NCBI GenBank assembly: GCA_037143335.1
Contig: JBAWZA010000005.1
Coordinates: 62,001-126,000 of the forward strand
Reading direction: 5' to 3'
Length of the DNA: 64,000 bases
From: PALSA-1296 sp037143335
Lineage (GTDB): Bacteria; Bacteroidota; Ignavibacteria; Palsa-1295
Of this stretch, positions 25,727 to 34,923 are shown piece after piece. The notes under the pieces were generated by a model. It saw nothing but the letters and a program-made list of their open reading frames with translations. It was not told the origin of the DNA and made no database searches. Within the stretch, counting starts at the first letter, position 1. The number at the start of each line of letters is the position of its first letter. The position numbers and the translations under genes were made by a program.

Positions 25727-26449
25727 GCTACTATAAAGACACCTGCGGAACGGGATTTGTTGCACTTGCAGGCTGTGGTATATTATCTGCGGATTATTTA
25801 GTCGGAAGTATTGTTTTACTGATTCAGGCGGAAAATGAGGGTTGAAATACTCCTATTCTTGAGTTTTAGCTCTTTTTCTGCCAATTTGACAATTTTTTAT
25901 TAACACCTGCTTTTGGCTCGGGTCATTATGTGATGAACCCATAGCCAAAGGATGAAATGAGACTACGAGACGACCGAATATTTTTTTCTTAAAGAGTTGA
26001 GTATTATTCGGAGCGTTTCATAGCAAAGTTCAAAGGGGTCTGTTTCTGCCTCGTGGCGTGAACAGGTCTCCGGGAAAGTTCGGATCTATTATTACAACAA
26101 TTCAAGTGCAAGCGTTTTTGCCCATAGCGATAATTATTCTCAGCCTCAGCGCATGTCTGGTAGGTTTTGAGAATGCTCGTATCGCTCTCTTGAGAATATC
26201 TTCCTGCGACGTTGTCGCCAGCGGAGATATTTTTTCGCGCTTCACCCGTACCAAGGGGTTAGATCTCTTGCCGCGCCGCACTTCAGAATTCTTACCGATC
26301 ACCAGAACCGATACTCTCCGAACCCGACGGCATCTAATTTTTAGGAGCCTTCATCCGAACAAGACGTAAACCGCGTCTTCTCTTTCATTCAAGACATCAG
26401 CAGGATAACTCTAACTTCTTCCCTTTAGCGGAAGAACAAACCTACTGCT
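25727..26449. other. Long gap: probable 5' leader of the RNase E/G gene
   Basis: No protein gene I trust is present in 723 bases. A GTG-started 103-residue frame (26058-26369) and a minus-strand 66-residue frame (26102-26302) lack ribosome sites and family likeness. The last 450 bases may be a structured leader of the downstream RNase gene; a 7-bp hairpin TTCTTCC/GGAAGAA sits at 26416-26436. I see no match to known structured RNAs, but cannot run a covariance search. Confidence 0.4.
26416..26436 (+). promoter_or_regulatory. Hairpin covering a purine-rich site before RNase E/G
   Basis: TTCTTCC pairs with GGAAGAA around the loop CTTTAGC. The 3' arm is purine-rich, like a ribosome site, 13 bases before the ATG at 26450. 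The pairing could hide the site until the RNase cuts its own mRNA, as known for E. coli rne; that link is inference. Confidence 0.35.
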
Positions 26450-28306
26450 ATGGTTCAATTTCGTAAAGAAATCATAATAAATGCAAAGCGCGAAAACGAA
26501 GTCCGCATTGCAATCACCGAGAACGGACGCCTTGTCGAGCTTTTCGTTGAAAACCCCGAGACCGTTCGTCACGTTGGCGAGATATTTCTCGGTAAGGTCG
26601 CGAAAGTAATTCCGGGTATGAATGCGGCGTTCATCAACGTCGGTTTATCCCAAGATGCTTTTCTCCATTTTTCTGACGTCGGCGATTCCTTCGATGGTTC
26701 GATGTCATTCCTCTCAACCGAAGGCGCAGATATGCGCGATGACGATGACGATTCGGAGGATGATGAATTTGATGAAGATGACGAAGAGACACCAGCTTCG
26801 AATGCTCCTGCTCAGATCCGGTTAAAAGGTACTGAAGTAGAATCATTATCTCCTGCAATCAAACAACCCAAGAAGATAGTGCTTCCGAAAGGACCACGTA
26901 AGGCTTTCTCAACTTTAGAGATGCCGAACGTTGACATTGAACCAGGACAAAACATCTTGGTGCAAGTTACTCGCGAAGCATTCGCGAATAAAGGAGTTCG
27001 CGTCACGAGCCGAATTTCTCTCCCCGGAAGATTTTTAGTACTTGTTCCGTTCGAGCCTGGTATCGGAATCAGCAAGAAAGTGTACTCAGTTCGTGAGCGT
27101 AGAAGACTCCGCAAAGTCATTCGCTCGTTGAAGCCGAAGGAGATGGGTGTGATTATCCGTACCGTTGCTGAGAATAAAGAAGAGTCAGCACTGAAAGAAG
27201 ATTTGCAGAATCTGCTCAATGATTGGAATGCGTTGCAAAAGAAGATCAAGGACAAGGAGCCACCACTTCTCGCCTTCCAAGATACGAACATCACCAACAG
27301 CGTCTTGCGCGATCTCTTTGCAAATGACATCACCAAGATCGTCGTAGATGATAAGAAAATGTATCGCGAGGTGCTTGATTATATTCAATGGGCATCGCCG
27401 AACCTTGCTGGAACGGTCGAAGCATTCAAAGATACTGAGCCTATCTTCACTGCATTAGGAATTGAAGAAGAGATCGAGTCCACAATGTCACGGAAGATTG
27501 CGTTGCCGTCGGGGGGGTATCTCTTCATCGAGAAAACTGAGGCGATGGTGGTCATAGACGTGAACTCCGGCAGATATGCCGCGCGTCGTGAGCAAGAATT
27601 GAATTCACTGAAGACAAATCTTGAATCTGCTCGCGAAGTCGCGCGTCAGCTCAGACTTCGTGACATTGGCGGAATCATCGTTGTGGATTTCATTGATATG
27701 ATTGATGAGCGCAACAAGAAGAAAGTCTATGATGAAATGAAGAAGGAATTGCGCCGCGATCGAGCAAAGTCCTCTATCTTGCCGTTAACGGATTTTGGTT
27801 TGATGCAGATCACTCGTCAACGTATTCGCCAATCAATGAGCGATACATTGAGCGATCAGTGCCCGACTTGTGGCGGAACAGGTATGCTGATCTCGCAACA
27901 AACGATTCTCACGCAGATCGAGCGATGGATGGAGCGCTTCCACGATGAAGGACCGGGCGGAGCATTGACACTGAGAGTCAATCCGATGATAGGTCACCAT
28001 CTTGGCGGTGGATTCTTTTCGACATTCGGAAAACTCAAACGTCGCACGAAGGTGAAAGCTAAACTCGCTATTGACGAAGCTATGCGAGGAGATGAATTCC
28101 GATTTACGAATGCTGATAACAAAGACATTACTCAGGAATTCTTAGGGCAGAAACCTATGCCCGAGCCAGTAGCGGAGCCTCAACAAAACGGTGCACCACG
28201 CCGCAAGGAGAATCGCTACAACGATAGCCGCAGAGGTGGTGGCAATCGTAACAACCAACGACGCCCACAAAAAAATAGTCAGCCACGTCGCGAAGAACGT
28301 CGGTGA
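26450..28306 (+). CDS. rng: RNase E/G family endoribonuclease
   Basis: This enzyme cuts single-stranded RNA in mRNA decay and rRNA maturation. The 618 residues start with an S1-like RNA-binding domain (GEIFLGKVAKVIPGMNAAF). The domain is split by an insertion from about 80 to 160 that includes an acidic run of 17 Asp/Glu-rich residues. The catalytic region has VIDVNSGRY and VDFIDM with the metal-binding Asp, and the zinc-link CPTCGGTG. The C terminus is basic and Asn/Arg-rich (RRGGGNRNNQRR), a likely RNA-binding tail. Its stop overlaps the next gene by four bases (GTGA). Confidence 0.94.
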   Translation: MVQFRKEIIINAKRENEVRIAITENGRLVELFVENPETVRHVGEIFLGKVAKVIPGMNAAFINVGLSQDAFLHFSDVGDSFDGSMSFLSTEGADMRDDDDDSEDDEFDEDDEETPASNAPAQIRLKGTEVESLSPAIKQPKKIVLPKGPRKAFSTLEMPNVDIEPGQNILVQVTREAFANKGVRVTSRISLPGRFLVLVPFEPGIGISKKVYSVRERRRLRKVIRSLKPKEMGVIIRTVAENKEESALKEDLQNLLNDWNALQKKIKDKEPPLLAFQDTNITNSVLRDLFANDITKIVVDDKKMYREVLDYIQWASPNLAGTVEAFKDTEPIFTALGIEEEIESTMSRKIALPSGGYLFIEKTEAMVVIDVNSGRYAARREQELNSLKTNLESAREVARQLRLRDIGGIIVVDFIDMIDERNKKKVYDEMKKELRRDRAKSSILPLTDFGLMQITRQRIRQSMSDTLSDQCPTCGGTGMLISQQTILTQIERWMERFHDEGPGGALTLRVNPMIGHHLGGGFFSTFGKLKRRTKVKAKLAIDEAMRGDEFRFTNADNKDITQEFLGQKPMPEPVAEPQQNGAPRRKENRYNDSRRGGGNRNNQRRPQKNSQPRREERR

Positions 28307-28884
28307 GAAAGAACCTGCTTAGCAAGACAGCATCGCGTGCAATATATATCATTGCATCGGTGCTGTTTCTTGTTCTTATAGTTGGGCATGAATTTTTCTG
28401 GAGGTTCGAACCGAACTTGACTCTTGCGCGTGAAGTGACTATTCGCGATAGTCGGGGTATGAAGCGAATGCTATTAGTGAAGGAGACAAATCCCGCTTCT
28501 GTAGATACCACTCGTCGAGATTTCCAGAATAATGCTCCAAGCCTCACAAGGCTTTCGATCATACTCTCAGGTTCGAATGATTCGATTGTAACGACAATCT
28601 CCGGGAAATATTTTTCGGACTTCCGCGAAATTCACCTTGCGACCGATTCTTCTTCGCAGATTATGCTGATACCGAATTCAGCACAAAAGCTTCCCGCAGG
28701 CTGGGCAAGAATTATTTATCTACGGAATGATTCAACTCTTGCAATAAAAGAATTCTCTGGATATTTTATTGGAGATATTGACAAAGATGGTTCGGAAGAA
28801 GTAAATATCACAGGTAGTGGTTGGATGAAACTTGATGTTGCATCCGGCGAGTGGACTCCAACAGTGCTACATCCTACTCCTTAA
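28303..28884 (+). CDS. Membrane-anchored protein of unknown function
   Basis: The 193-residue protein has one N-terminal transmembrane helix (YIIASVLFLVLIVGHEFFW, about 15-33) and a soluble domain, mostly beta, with a Ca-binding-like GDIDKDGSEEV near the C terminus. GTG 28303 overlaps the RNase stop by four bases, suggesting cotranslation. Its 3' end overlaps the convergent glycosyltransferase gene by 11 bases. I recognise no family; the RNase gene link is only positional. Confidence 0.7.
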   Translation: MRKNLLSKTASRAIYIIASVLFLVLIVGHEFFWRFEPNLTLAREVTIRDSRGMKRMLLVKETNPASVDTTRRDFQNNAPSLTRLSIILSGSNDSIVTTISGKYFSDFREIHLATDSSSQIMLIPNSAQKLPAGWARIIYLRNDSTLAIKEFSGYFIGDIDKDGSEEVNITGSGWMKLDVASGEWTPTVLHPTP

Positions 28885-30550
28885 TGAAGTGCATGTTTTT
28901 CCAATGGAAGGAAAAATGTTCGTCGGTGATTCGGTAGATGTCTAAGTACTTTGGTAAAAGTAGTCTCTCTAGATGAACCTGCTTAGAAATTTCCATAAAT
29001 GCAGGATGATCGTTGCGCAAAAGCAATAATACTTTCTTCTTATTCGGAATTCTGATCACTCGCTCTTGGATTCCGCTTCGAACGAAATGTTGCGATTTGC
29101 CAACCCAGAGTGAATCCGAATTCGGGAAATCGCGAATGTCATAATCAGTGACATTTGGCAAATAGTAATAGACCCACCGATGCCACCACGTATCAAGTAA
29201 AATTAAATCATCTCCACTTTTGGATTCTTTGTTCAATGCTTCAAGAACATCTTGATGCAATCTGTCCGTTGCCATGACGCTATGCATATTCGTAAATGAT
29301 GCAAAGCGATTGAGGAATAGGCTCTGCGAACGAATAACGCCCGCATTGAATGAATCTTGCGTAAAACTATTATTGAAATGTTCTTCACCTGTCCACGGAA
29401 ATGACGAGAGAAAGATCACACACTCCAAAGCCACGATGACAAGAGTATTTCGTATCGCGCCGAATGTGATGATGGGTCTTGTTAAAAGTAACTTGTTCGT
29501 TGAAGCACGTTTGATTTTCTCCGCGCGCCAGATAGCCAGCTGGTCAACCATCACGGCGCCCGCAAGTGTTAGCGTTGGGAGGATATTGAGTAAATATCCA
29601 GCCTTCATGAAATAAATTGCAAGATAAAAACATAAAGCAGGAAGCGCAACAATCATTGAATACAAAGCGGAAGTCTTGCGAATTGAATCGGAGATAAATT
29701 CAACTGTTCGTTTCCACTTTGAAAGAAGCGACCAACCAAAAATGCACACAATCGGAAGTGCCGCGAACCCGAGATAGGAGATTACTTTTCCGATGACCGT
29801 GATCTGTCCGTTAAATGAATTGCCGAATAAAACGGATTGCGATTTGAATACGGTCTCCGCACTTCCCGTTGCGAAGTATGCACTCATCCCTCCCGCGTAA
29901 TAAAAAAGAACAAACGCCCATGATGCTGTGAGTACAACGAATGCAAGCAATCCCTTAATCCAAACACGCAATGGCTGGTGCGTCTTACAAATAAGATAGA
30001 TCACAGCCGGAGTGAAAAAAATCGAACTCGATTGGCGTACTCCAATTGCAAGGGACAATGCAATACATAAGTAATAGACTAATTCTTTTCGTTGCGAATT
30101 ACGGAATATTGAGAATCCAAGATATAAGAATACCGAAGCAAAAAACGATTCATAAATATAGACCGAAGAAATTTCTCCATAAAACCAGAAGATAGGTAGG
30201 AATGCCCACAACACCGCTGCAACGACTCCAACACGCTCGCCCCGCAGTACCGCACCTGCCCGCCAGAGGAAAAGTGTAGTGGCGATGGAAAGAACTACGC
30301 TGATCGAGACGAAAGCAAGATTTACATCTGTTGTGAACAACAGAATGAATCGGGCGAGGAGAATATGGAGGATATAACCAGGGAAATGGGGAGTAACTTG
30401 CTCGAGGCTGTAACGAAATGTTGCGACAGCAAAATCAACCGAGTCGAATTCATAGAGCATCCTCGAAATCCACAGAAGTCGCGACACGATAACTGCTAAG
30501 GAGAGCAGAATCGCAGTCAGCGAACGAACGCGTTTTGGTCCGAGTGGCAT
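28874..30550 (-). CDS. GT-C family glycosyltransferase, polytopic membrane protein
   Basis: The 558-residue protein has about ten to twelve transmembrane helices and an early luminal loop with EFDSVDFAVATFRYSLEQVT, with acidic residues placed as in GT-C enzymes that use polyprenyl-phosphate sugars. A soluble C-terminal periplasmic part follows. It starts directly after the stop of the upstream gene and belongs to a three-gene operon with another GT-C gene and a UbiA-type transferase. The substrate is not known; see the operon finding. Confidence 0.8.
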   Translation of the reverse strand: MPLGPKRVRSLTAILLSLAVIVSRLLWISRMLYEFDSVDFAVATFRYSLEQVTPHFPGYILHILLARFILLFTTDVNLAFVSISVVLSIATTLFLWRAGAVLRGERVGVVAAVLWAFLPIFWFYGEISSVYIYESFFASVFLYLGFSIFRNSQRKELVYYLCIALSLAIGVRQSSSIFFTPAVIYLICKTHQPLRVWIKGLLAFVVLTASWAFVLFYYAGGMSAYFATGSAETVFKSQSVLFGNSFNGQITVIGKVISYLGFAALPIVCIFGWSLLSKWKRTVEFISDSIRKTSALYSMIVALPALCFYLAIYFMKAGYLLNILPTLTLAGAVMVDQLAIWRAEKIKRASTNKLLLTRPIITFGAIRNTLVIVALECVIFLSSFPWTGEEHFNNSFTQDSFNAGVIRSQSLFLNRFASFTNMHSVMATDRLHQDVLEALNKESKSGDDLILLDTWWHRWVYYYLPNVTDYDIRDFPNSDSLWVGKSQHFVRSGIQERVIRIPNKKKVLLLLRNDHPAFMEISKQVHLERLLLPKYLDIYRITDEHFSFHWKNMHFIKE

Positions 30551-32089
30551 CTATGATTTCTTTAGCCTGTATATAGAGAGCGTAGTATCGGCACTTGAAA
30601 CAAGCTCACCACGTACACGAAAATCTTTCACAAGCTCAAGCGAGTCTTTTGCATATTCGTAAAAAGTGGGATTGAGCCTGCGGTAAATAATAAAGAGGTT
30701 CGCTCCTTGCTTCCGCGCTTGGCTCCACACTAATTTCTGATCCCTTTGCAATGGATAAAATTCCGGTGAGACAAGACCTGTCAGATCAATCAGATTTCGT
30801 TTCGTAAAATATCCAAGCGCACCAACATCATCTGCTGCAATCATATCAGAACTTGTCGAATTACTCTTCACCCAATCCACAACAGCAATGTGCTGGTCGT
30901 TGATGTTGGATACTGAATTCGCATAGACGTTTGTCCACTTCACTGCCATAGGCATAGAGTAGAGAGTTGCAAGTGCAACGTATCCGAGCACAGTCCATTT
31001 GCTGGATGAGAATGTTTTGTTGAGATTGCCGCTTTCTCTCAGGATATTCGCTCGTACAATTCCTACTAAATAGAGTAACGCGATCGGCAGCAAAGGGAAT
31101 ACATATCTGCCAAAATGACGAAACTGCGGTGCAACAAATGCTTGTACGATGGGGAGCAATAACATGAAAGCAATCGGCATAACCGAATAACCATTTACCT
31201 TCGGAAATTTGAATCGGAATAACTGAATGACCACGATAATGCTCAGCCACTCCATCGGTGCAAAGAGAATGTAGTATGAGCGGAGGATGTAATAGAAGTC
31301 GGGTGGGAATCGGAAACCCGCTCCTTGCACAATGCTTGAGTGGTAGAGTAGGGTACCACTCTCAAAATACGGAATACTGAAAACGAGAACGGCGGAAATT
31401 GCTATTGGTACAAGAAAGAATGAGAATTCACGGAATGAACCTTTCTTTTTGAGAAGACAATATCCCCAATCAATCAAAACCAGAACAACCAGAAAATAAA
31501 ACTCCGGTCGCAACGCAATTCCACAGGCTAAGACAAATGCTTCGCGCAACCTGATGATATTCATTTCCCTCGATCTGATGTGCAGCTCCACCGCGATGAG
31601 CACAAGAAGCGTTGCCAGTGTGGTTTCCATCCCGCTCAAATTCATGACAAGCAATCGCGGAGAAAGTAGCATGGCGATTGCAGCCATGAGCGAAAACGTT
31701 TTATCCCAAAGAAAGACATATCTTGCAATCCGATAAACAGCAGGTGCCAGAAGTAACCATGCCAAAGCTGACAACATGATTGCTGCTATATGAAGATGAT
31801 TCGTGAAGAGTCCACCAAACGCGATGAGCACTACCCATAGCGGTGAAGTGTCTGCGCTCACAACTTGTCCGGGATTGAAGGAATAGCCATGACCCGACAA
31901 TAGATTTTCCGCATATCTGCAATGGATATAGGTATCATCAAGAGGTGCGCCGATGAGTGTTGTATGATTAACGCCACCGTGTGACAAAGCATATTTCGCA
32001 ACGACACATTGAGTTATGAAGATGACGATGCCAGCAAAGATCAGCCAACCTTCGACCCAATTTCGCTTCGCTAAACTTTTGAGATGCAC
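30551..32089 (-). CDS. GT-C glycosyltransferase (arabinofuranosyltransferase-like)
   Basis: The 512-residue protein has about ten transmembrane helices. Its first outer loop reads PLDDTYIHCRYAENLLSGHG followed by YSFNPGQ and TSPLW, the signature of polyprenyl-phosphate-sugar GT-C enzymes such as the AftB-like group, with the DD pair as candidate catalytic site. A C-terminal soluble domain contains the DDVGALGYFTKRNLIDLTGL stretch found in such families. It sits between the UbiA-like transferase and a second GT-C gene, 5 bases after the former. Confidence 0.85.
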   Translation of the reverse strand: MHLKSLAKRNWVEGWLIFAGIVIFITQCVVAKYALSHGGVNHTTLIGAPLDDTYIHCRYAENLLSGHGYSFNPGQVVSADTSPLWVVLIAFGGLFTNHLHIAAIMLSALAWLLLAPAVYRIARYVFLWDKTFSLMAAIAMLLSPRLLVMNLSGMETTLATLLVLIAVELHIRSREMNIIRLREAFVLACGIALRPEFYFLVVLVLIDWGYCLLKKKGSFREFSFFLVPIAISAVLVFSIPYFESGTLLYHSSIVQGAGFRFPPDFYYILRSYYILFAPMEWLSIIVVIQLFRFKFPKVNGYSVMPIAFMLLLPIVQAFVAPQFRHFGRYVFPLLPIALLYLVGIVRANILRESGNLNKTFSSSKWTVLGYVALATLYSMPMAVKWTNVYANSVSNINDQHIAVVDWVKSNSTSSDMIAADDVGALGYFTKRNLIDLTGLVSPEFYPLQRDQKLVWSQARKQGANLFIIYRRLNPTFYEYAKDSLELVKDFRVRGELVSSADTTLSIYRLKKS

Positions 32090-32094
32090 AGGGA

Positions 32095-32994
32095 CTATGG
32101 ACGGAAATAAATAATAAAAAACATTGCGATAGCGTACGCAACAAAATTCAAGATCATCGGAATATCCGTCAGGACGACTTCGGTCGGCGATTCACCAAGA
32201 TTTTTCTTATGCAATAAGTAGAGATACCTGAAGATGCCGTAGAGAACAAAAGGCGTAGTGAAGATCAAGTTCTCTGTACCGAAGATTTTTACGGTGCGGT
32301 CGCTTACGGTATAGAGCGCGTAGCTGATAACAAATCCTGCGGCGCAGATTGTGCAGAGCTGTTCAGTAAATTCCACAGAGTAATGCTCCAATACTTTCCG
32401 AGTTGGTGCGGAGGGATTATTCCCATTCTCAGATTGCCTTTCGAGCATGACTAATTCTCCTCGGCGTTTTGCAACAGCAAGGAAAAGCGAGAGGAACATT
32501 GTCGTAAGAATGAGCCACGAGCTAATCGGCACATCAATGACAAATGCTCCGCCGACAACACGAAGCATGAAGCCAATTGCAATCACGAATACATCAATGA
32601 GCACAACCTCTTTTAAGAATATGCTATAGGTCAAATTCATGATGAAGTAAATCGCCAAACAAAACCCAAATCTATAGGGCAAATTAAACGAAGCAGGAAT
32701 TGCAATTCCTAAGATAAGGATTGCAGTGGTTATTGCGCTCCCGATGCTGATGTTTCCACTTGGAATTGGGCGATGCTTCTTTTTGGGATGAAGTTTGTCG
32801 CGATCGCGATCAACGATGTCGTTAATAATGTAGATCGTGGAGGCAGTCGCGGAAAAGAGGATAAATCCGAGTAGTGCAAGTTTGGTAAAGTCCCATTCCA
32901 AAAGATGATGCGAAAAAACGAGCGCGGCAAACACGAATAAATTTTTTATCCACTGTTTGGGGCGAAGCAAAAGAATAAAATGGGGAATCTTCAT
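32095..32994 (-). CDS. UbiA-family polyprenyl-phosphate phosphoribosyltransferase (DPPR synthase-like)
   Basis: The 299-residue membrane protein has the UbiA Asp-rich motifs NDIVDRDRDK and, after LHPKKKHRPIPSG, the strongly DPPR-like YSIFLKEVVLIDVFVIAIGF, LRVVGGAFVIDVPISSW and KRRGEL. In Actinobacteria such enzymes join phosphoribosyl pyrophosphate to decaprenyl phosphate, making the arabinose donor lipid. Here the lipid is probably a different polyprenyl. A TACTTTTG -7 box ends four bases before the ATG, so the mRNA may be leaderless. It heads the minus-strand GT-C operon. DprE1/E2-like partners are not in the window. Confidence 0.88.
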   Translation of the reverse strand: MKIPHFILLLRPKQWIKNLFVFAALVFSHHLLEWDFTKLALLGFILFSATASTIYIINDIVDRDRDKLHPKKKHRPIPSGNISIGSAITTAILILGIAIPASFNLPYRFGFCLAIYFIMNLTYSIFLKEVVLIDVFVIAIGFMLRVVGGAFVIDVPISSWLILTTMFLSLFLAVAKRRGELVMLERQSENGNNPSAPTRKVLEHYSVEFTEQLCTICAAGFVISYALYTVSDRTVKIFGTENLIFTTPFVLYGIFRYLYLLHKKNLGESPTEVVLTDIPMILNFVAYAIAMFFIIYFRP

Positions 32995-32998
32995 AGAG

Positions 32999-33006
32999 CA
33001 AAAGTA
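32999..33006 (-). promoter_or_regulatory. TAnnTTTG -7 element (TACTTTTG) of the glycan operon
   Basis: The minus strand reads TACTTTTG and the ATG follows four bases later. If this is the -7 box, transcription would begin at or near the start codon. A -33 TTTG is not clear. Confidence 0.45.
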
Positions 33007-33075
33007 CGGCGAAGAATCAACCAGCCTTCCATTAAGCCGAAAATGTGACCTGTCGCAGAAACTGTAACAATCCTC

Positions 33076-34782
33076 TTAAAATACAACGGCTTCTTGGTAT
33101 TCGCCAAAAGGAATTTTCAAGACGCCGATCATCTCGCCAAGTGTTACGTAATCATTAGCAGCACGAATCAGTACTGGCATGAGATTCGTATGGCCGAACG
33201 CAGCCACTTTGATCTCCTCTATTCGTTCATCTACTGCAGCTTGCGAGCGATTTGCTTTTAATTCGCGAAGCTCACGAAGCTGATTCCGTTCTACCTCAGG
33301 AGAAATTTGCAAAATCGGAATTGTGATCTTCTCATTCTCCTCGATGTACTCGTTCACACCGACAATATATTTTTCTTTCTTATCGAGTTCGAGCTGGTAG
33401 CGATAAGCGGCATCTGCGATCTCGCGTTGGAAAAATCCTGCTTCTATAGCAGGAATAACACCGCCGAGCGCATCAATCTTATCAAAATAATCATTTGCTT
33501 CCGCTTCGAGTCTGTCGGTTTCGGCTTCAACGAAGTATGAACCGCCGAGTGGATCAACCGTGTTGATGACCCCTGTTTCGTAAGCAAGAATCTGCTGAGT
33601 CCGTAGCGCAATCTTCACTGCTTTCTCTGATGGCAATGCTAATGTCTCGTCCATCGAATTGGTGTGAAGAGATTGGGTACCACCAAGTGCCGCAGCCATA
33701 GCTTCAAAAGCTGTGCGCACGATATTATTCTCAGGTTGCTGAGCGGTGAGTGAACAACCAGCAGTTTGCGTATGAAATCGTAGCGTCCATGACTTCGGAT
33801 TCTTCGCGCCATATTTATTTCTCATCCGGTTCGCATAGATTCTTCGAGCGGCGCGGAGTTTGGCAATCTCTTCGAAGAAATCAATATGCGAATTAAAGAA
33901 ATGCGAAATGCGCGGAGCAAAATCATCAATATCCATCCCACGTGCAATGCAATGCTCAACGTATGCAAATCCATCAGCGAGTGTGAACGCTAATTCTTGA
34001 GCGGCAGTCGAGCCTGCTTCGCGAATGTGATAACCTGAAACAGATACCGGATTCCACTGCGGTACTTCCTTCGTGCAGAACTCGATCATATCCACGATGA
34101 TTCGCATCGAAGGCTCTGGCGGATAAATAAATTCTTTCTGTGCGATATACTCTTTCAAAATATCATTCTGCAGAGTGCCACGAAGTTTACTATATGGCAC
34201 ACCTTGTTTATCGGCAACGCAGAGATAATATGCGAAGATCATCGCCGCTGGTGAGTTAATGGTCATCGAAGTTGAGACTTCGCCGAGCGGAATTCCATCG
34301 AAGAGTTTTTCCATATCACGGAGCGAGCTAATCGCTACTCCGCAAATTCCGACTTCGCCTTCGCTCCACGCATCATCGGCATCACGTCCCATAAGAGTCG
34401 GAAGATCAAAAGCAGTTGAGAGACCTGTTTGCCCATGCGCCAAGAGATATTTGAATCTGGCATTCGTATCCTCAGGCGAACCGAATCCTGCGAACTGGCG
34501 CATCGTCCAGACCTTTCCGCGATACCCATTCGGATGGATTCCGCGAGTGTAGGGATACTCTCCTGGGAATCCGAGTTTATCAAGATAATCATTCGCCGTA
34601 GTCCCTCGCGGAGAGTAGAGTGTGTCGAGGTGCTTCCCGGAAAGCGTTGTATGCTTCCAGCCCGTGGTTTTTCCACGTTCATTGGCTTGCTCCCACCGTC
34701 CCTTTGCCTCGAAGTATTCGGGGGATGTTTCGAAAGAATTTGAGCCTAATTGATTGCCACCTGCCATATTCGTATCCTTCAT
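33076..34782 (-). CDS. Methylmalonyl-CoA mutase large-subunit protein
   Basis: The 568-residue protein is the TIM-barrel acyl-CoA mutase part without the B12 domain, the stand-alone large subunit form. Motifs include PYTRGIHPNGYRGKVWTMRQ, STAFDLPTLMGRD, STSMTINSPAAMIFAYY, RGTLQNDILKEYIAQKEF, and SVSGYHIREAGSTAAQELAF. The Tyr in the GYRGK motif, rather than Phe, fits methylmalonyl- over isobutyryl-CoA. The B12-binding partner gene is not in the window. It interconverts succinyl- and methylmalonyl-CoA. ATG 34767 is an alternative start. Confidence 0.9.
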   Translation of the reverse strand: MKDTNMAGGNQLGSNSFETSPEYFEAKGRWEQANERGKTTGWKHTTLSGKHLDTLYSPRGTTANDYLDKLGFPGEYPYTRGIHPNGYRGKVWTMRQFAGFGSPEDTNARFKYLLAHGQTGLSTAFDLPTLMGRDADDAWSEGEVGICGVAISSLRDMEKLFDGIPLGEVSTSMTINSPAAMIFAYYLCVADKQGVPYSKLRGTLQNDILKEYIAQKEFIYPPEPSMRIIVDMIEFCTKEVPQWNPVSVSGYHIREAGSTAAQELAFTLADGFAYVEHCIARGMDIDDFAPRISHFFNSHIDFFEEIAKLRAARRIYANRMRNKYGAKNPKSWTLRFHTQTAGCSLTAQQPENNIVRTAFEAMAAALGGTQSLHTNSMDETLALPSEKAVKIALRTQQILAYETGVINTVDPLGGSYFVEAETDRLEAEANDYFDKIDALGGVIPAIEAGFFQREIADAAYRYQLELDKKEKYIVGVNEYIEENEKITIPILQISPEVERNQLRELRELKANRSQAAVDERIEEIKVAAFGHTNLMPVLIRAANDYVTLGEMIGVLKIPFGEYQEAVVF

Positions 34783-34816
34783 AAACTCGACTAATTTAAG
34801 CGTTAGCCTAAAACGT

Positions 34817-34844
34817 GAGGAGGGTGGGGAAGGTTGCGGGGGGT
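34817..34844 (+). other. G-rich tract upstream of tmk
   Basis: GAGGAGGGTGGGG then AAGGTTGCGGGGGG has four G-runs, three of three or more. It lies between divergent genes and could fold into a G-quadruplex; the sequence alone does not show whether it does. Confidence 0.3.
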
Positions 34845-34875
34845 GAGATGTGTTACCTGTTAATGATTATTACCG

Positions 34876-34883
34876 TATTTTTG
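34876..34883 (+). promoter_or_regulatory. TAnnTTTG -7 element (TATTTTTG) of tmk
   Basis: TATTTTTG lies 40 bases before the tmk ATG on the same strand. This fits the Bacteroidota -7 consensus; the -33 element is uncertain. Confidence 0.5.
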
Positions 34884-34923
34884 TGAAGACCCCATTTAGT
34901 AGAATTTTTACGAACAAATTTCC

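Noticed and set aside
26058..26369. 103-residue plus-strand frame upstream of the RNase gene with a lipobox-like ILSLSAC
   Set aside because: GTG start without ribosome site, no family likeness, Arg-rich second half and overlap with the probable leader; I treat it as chance.
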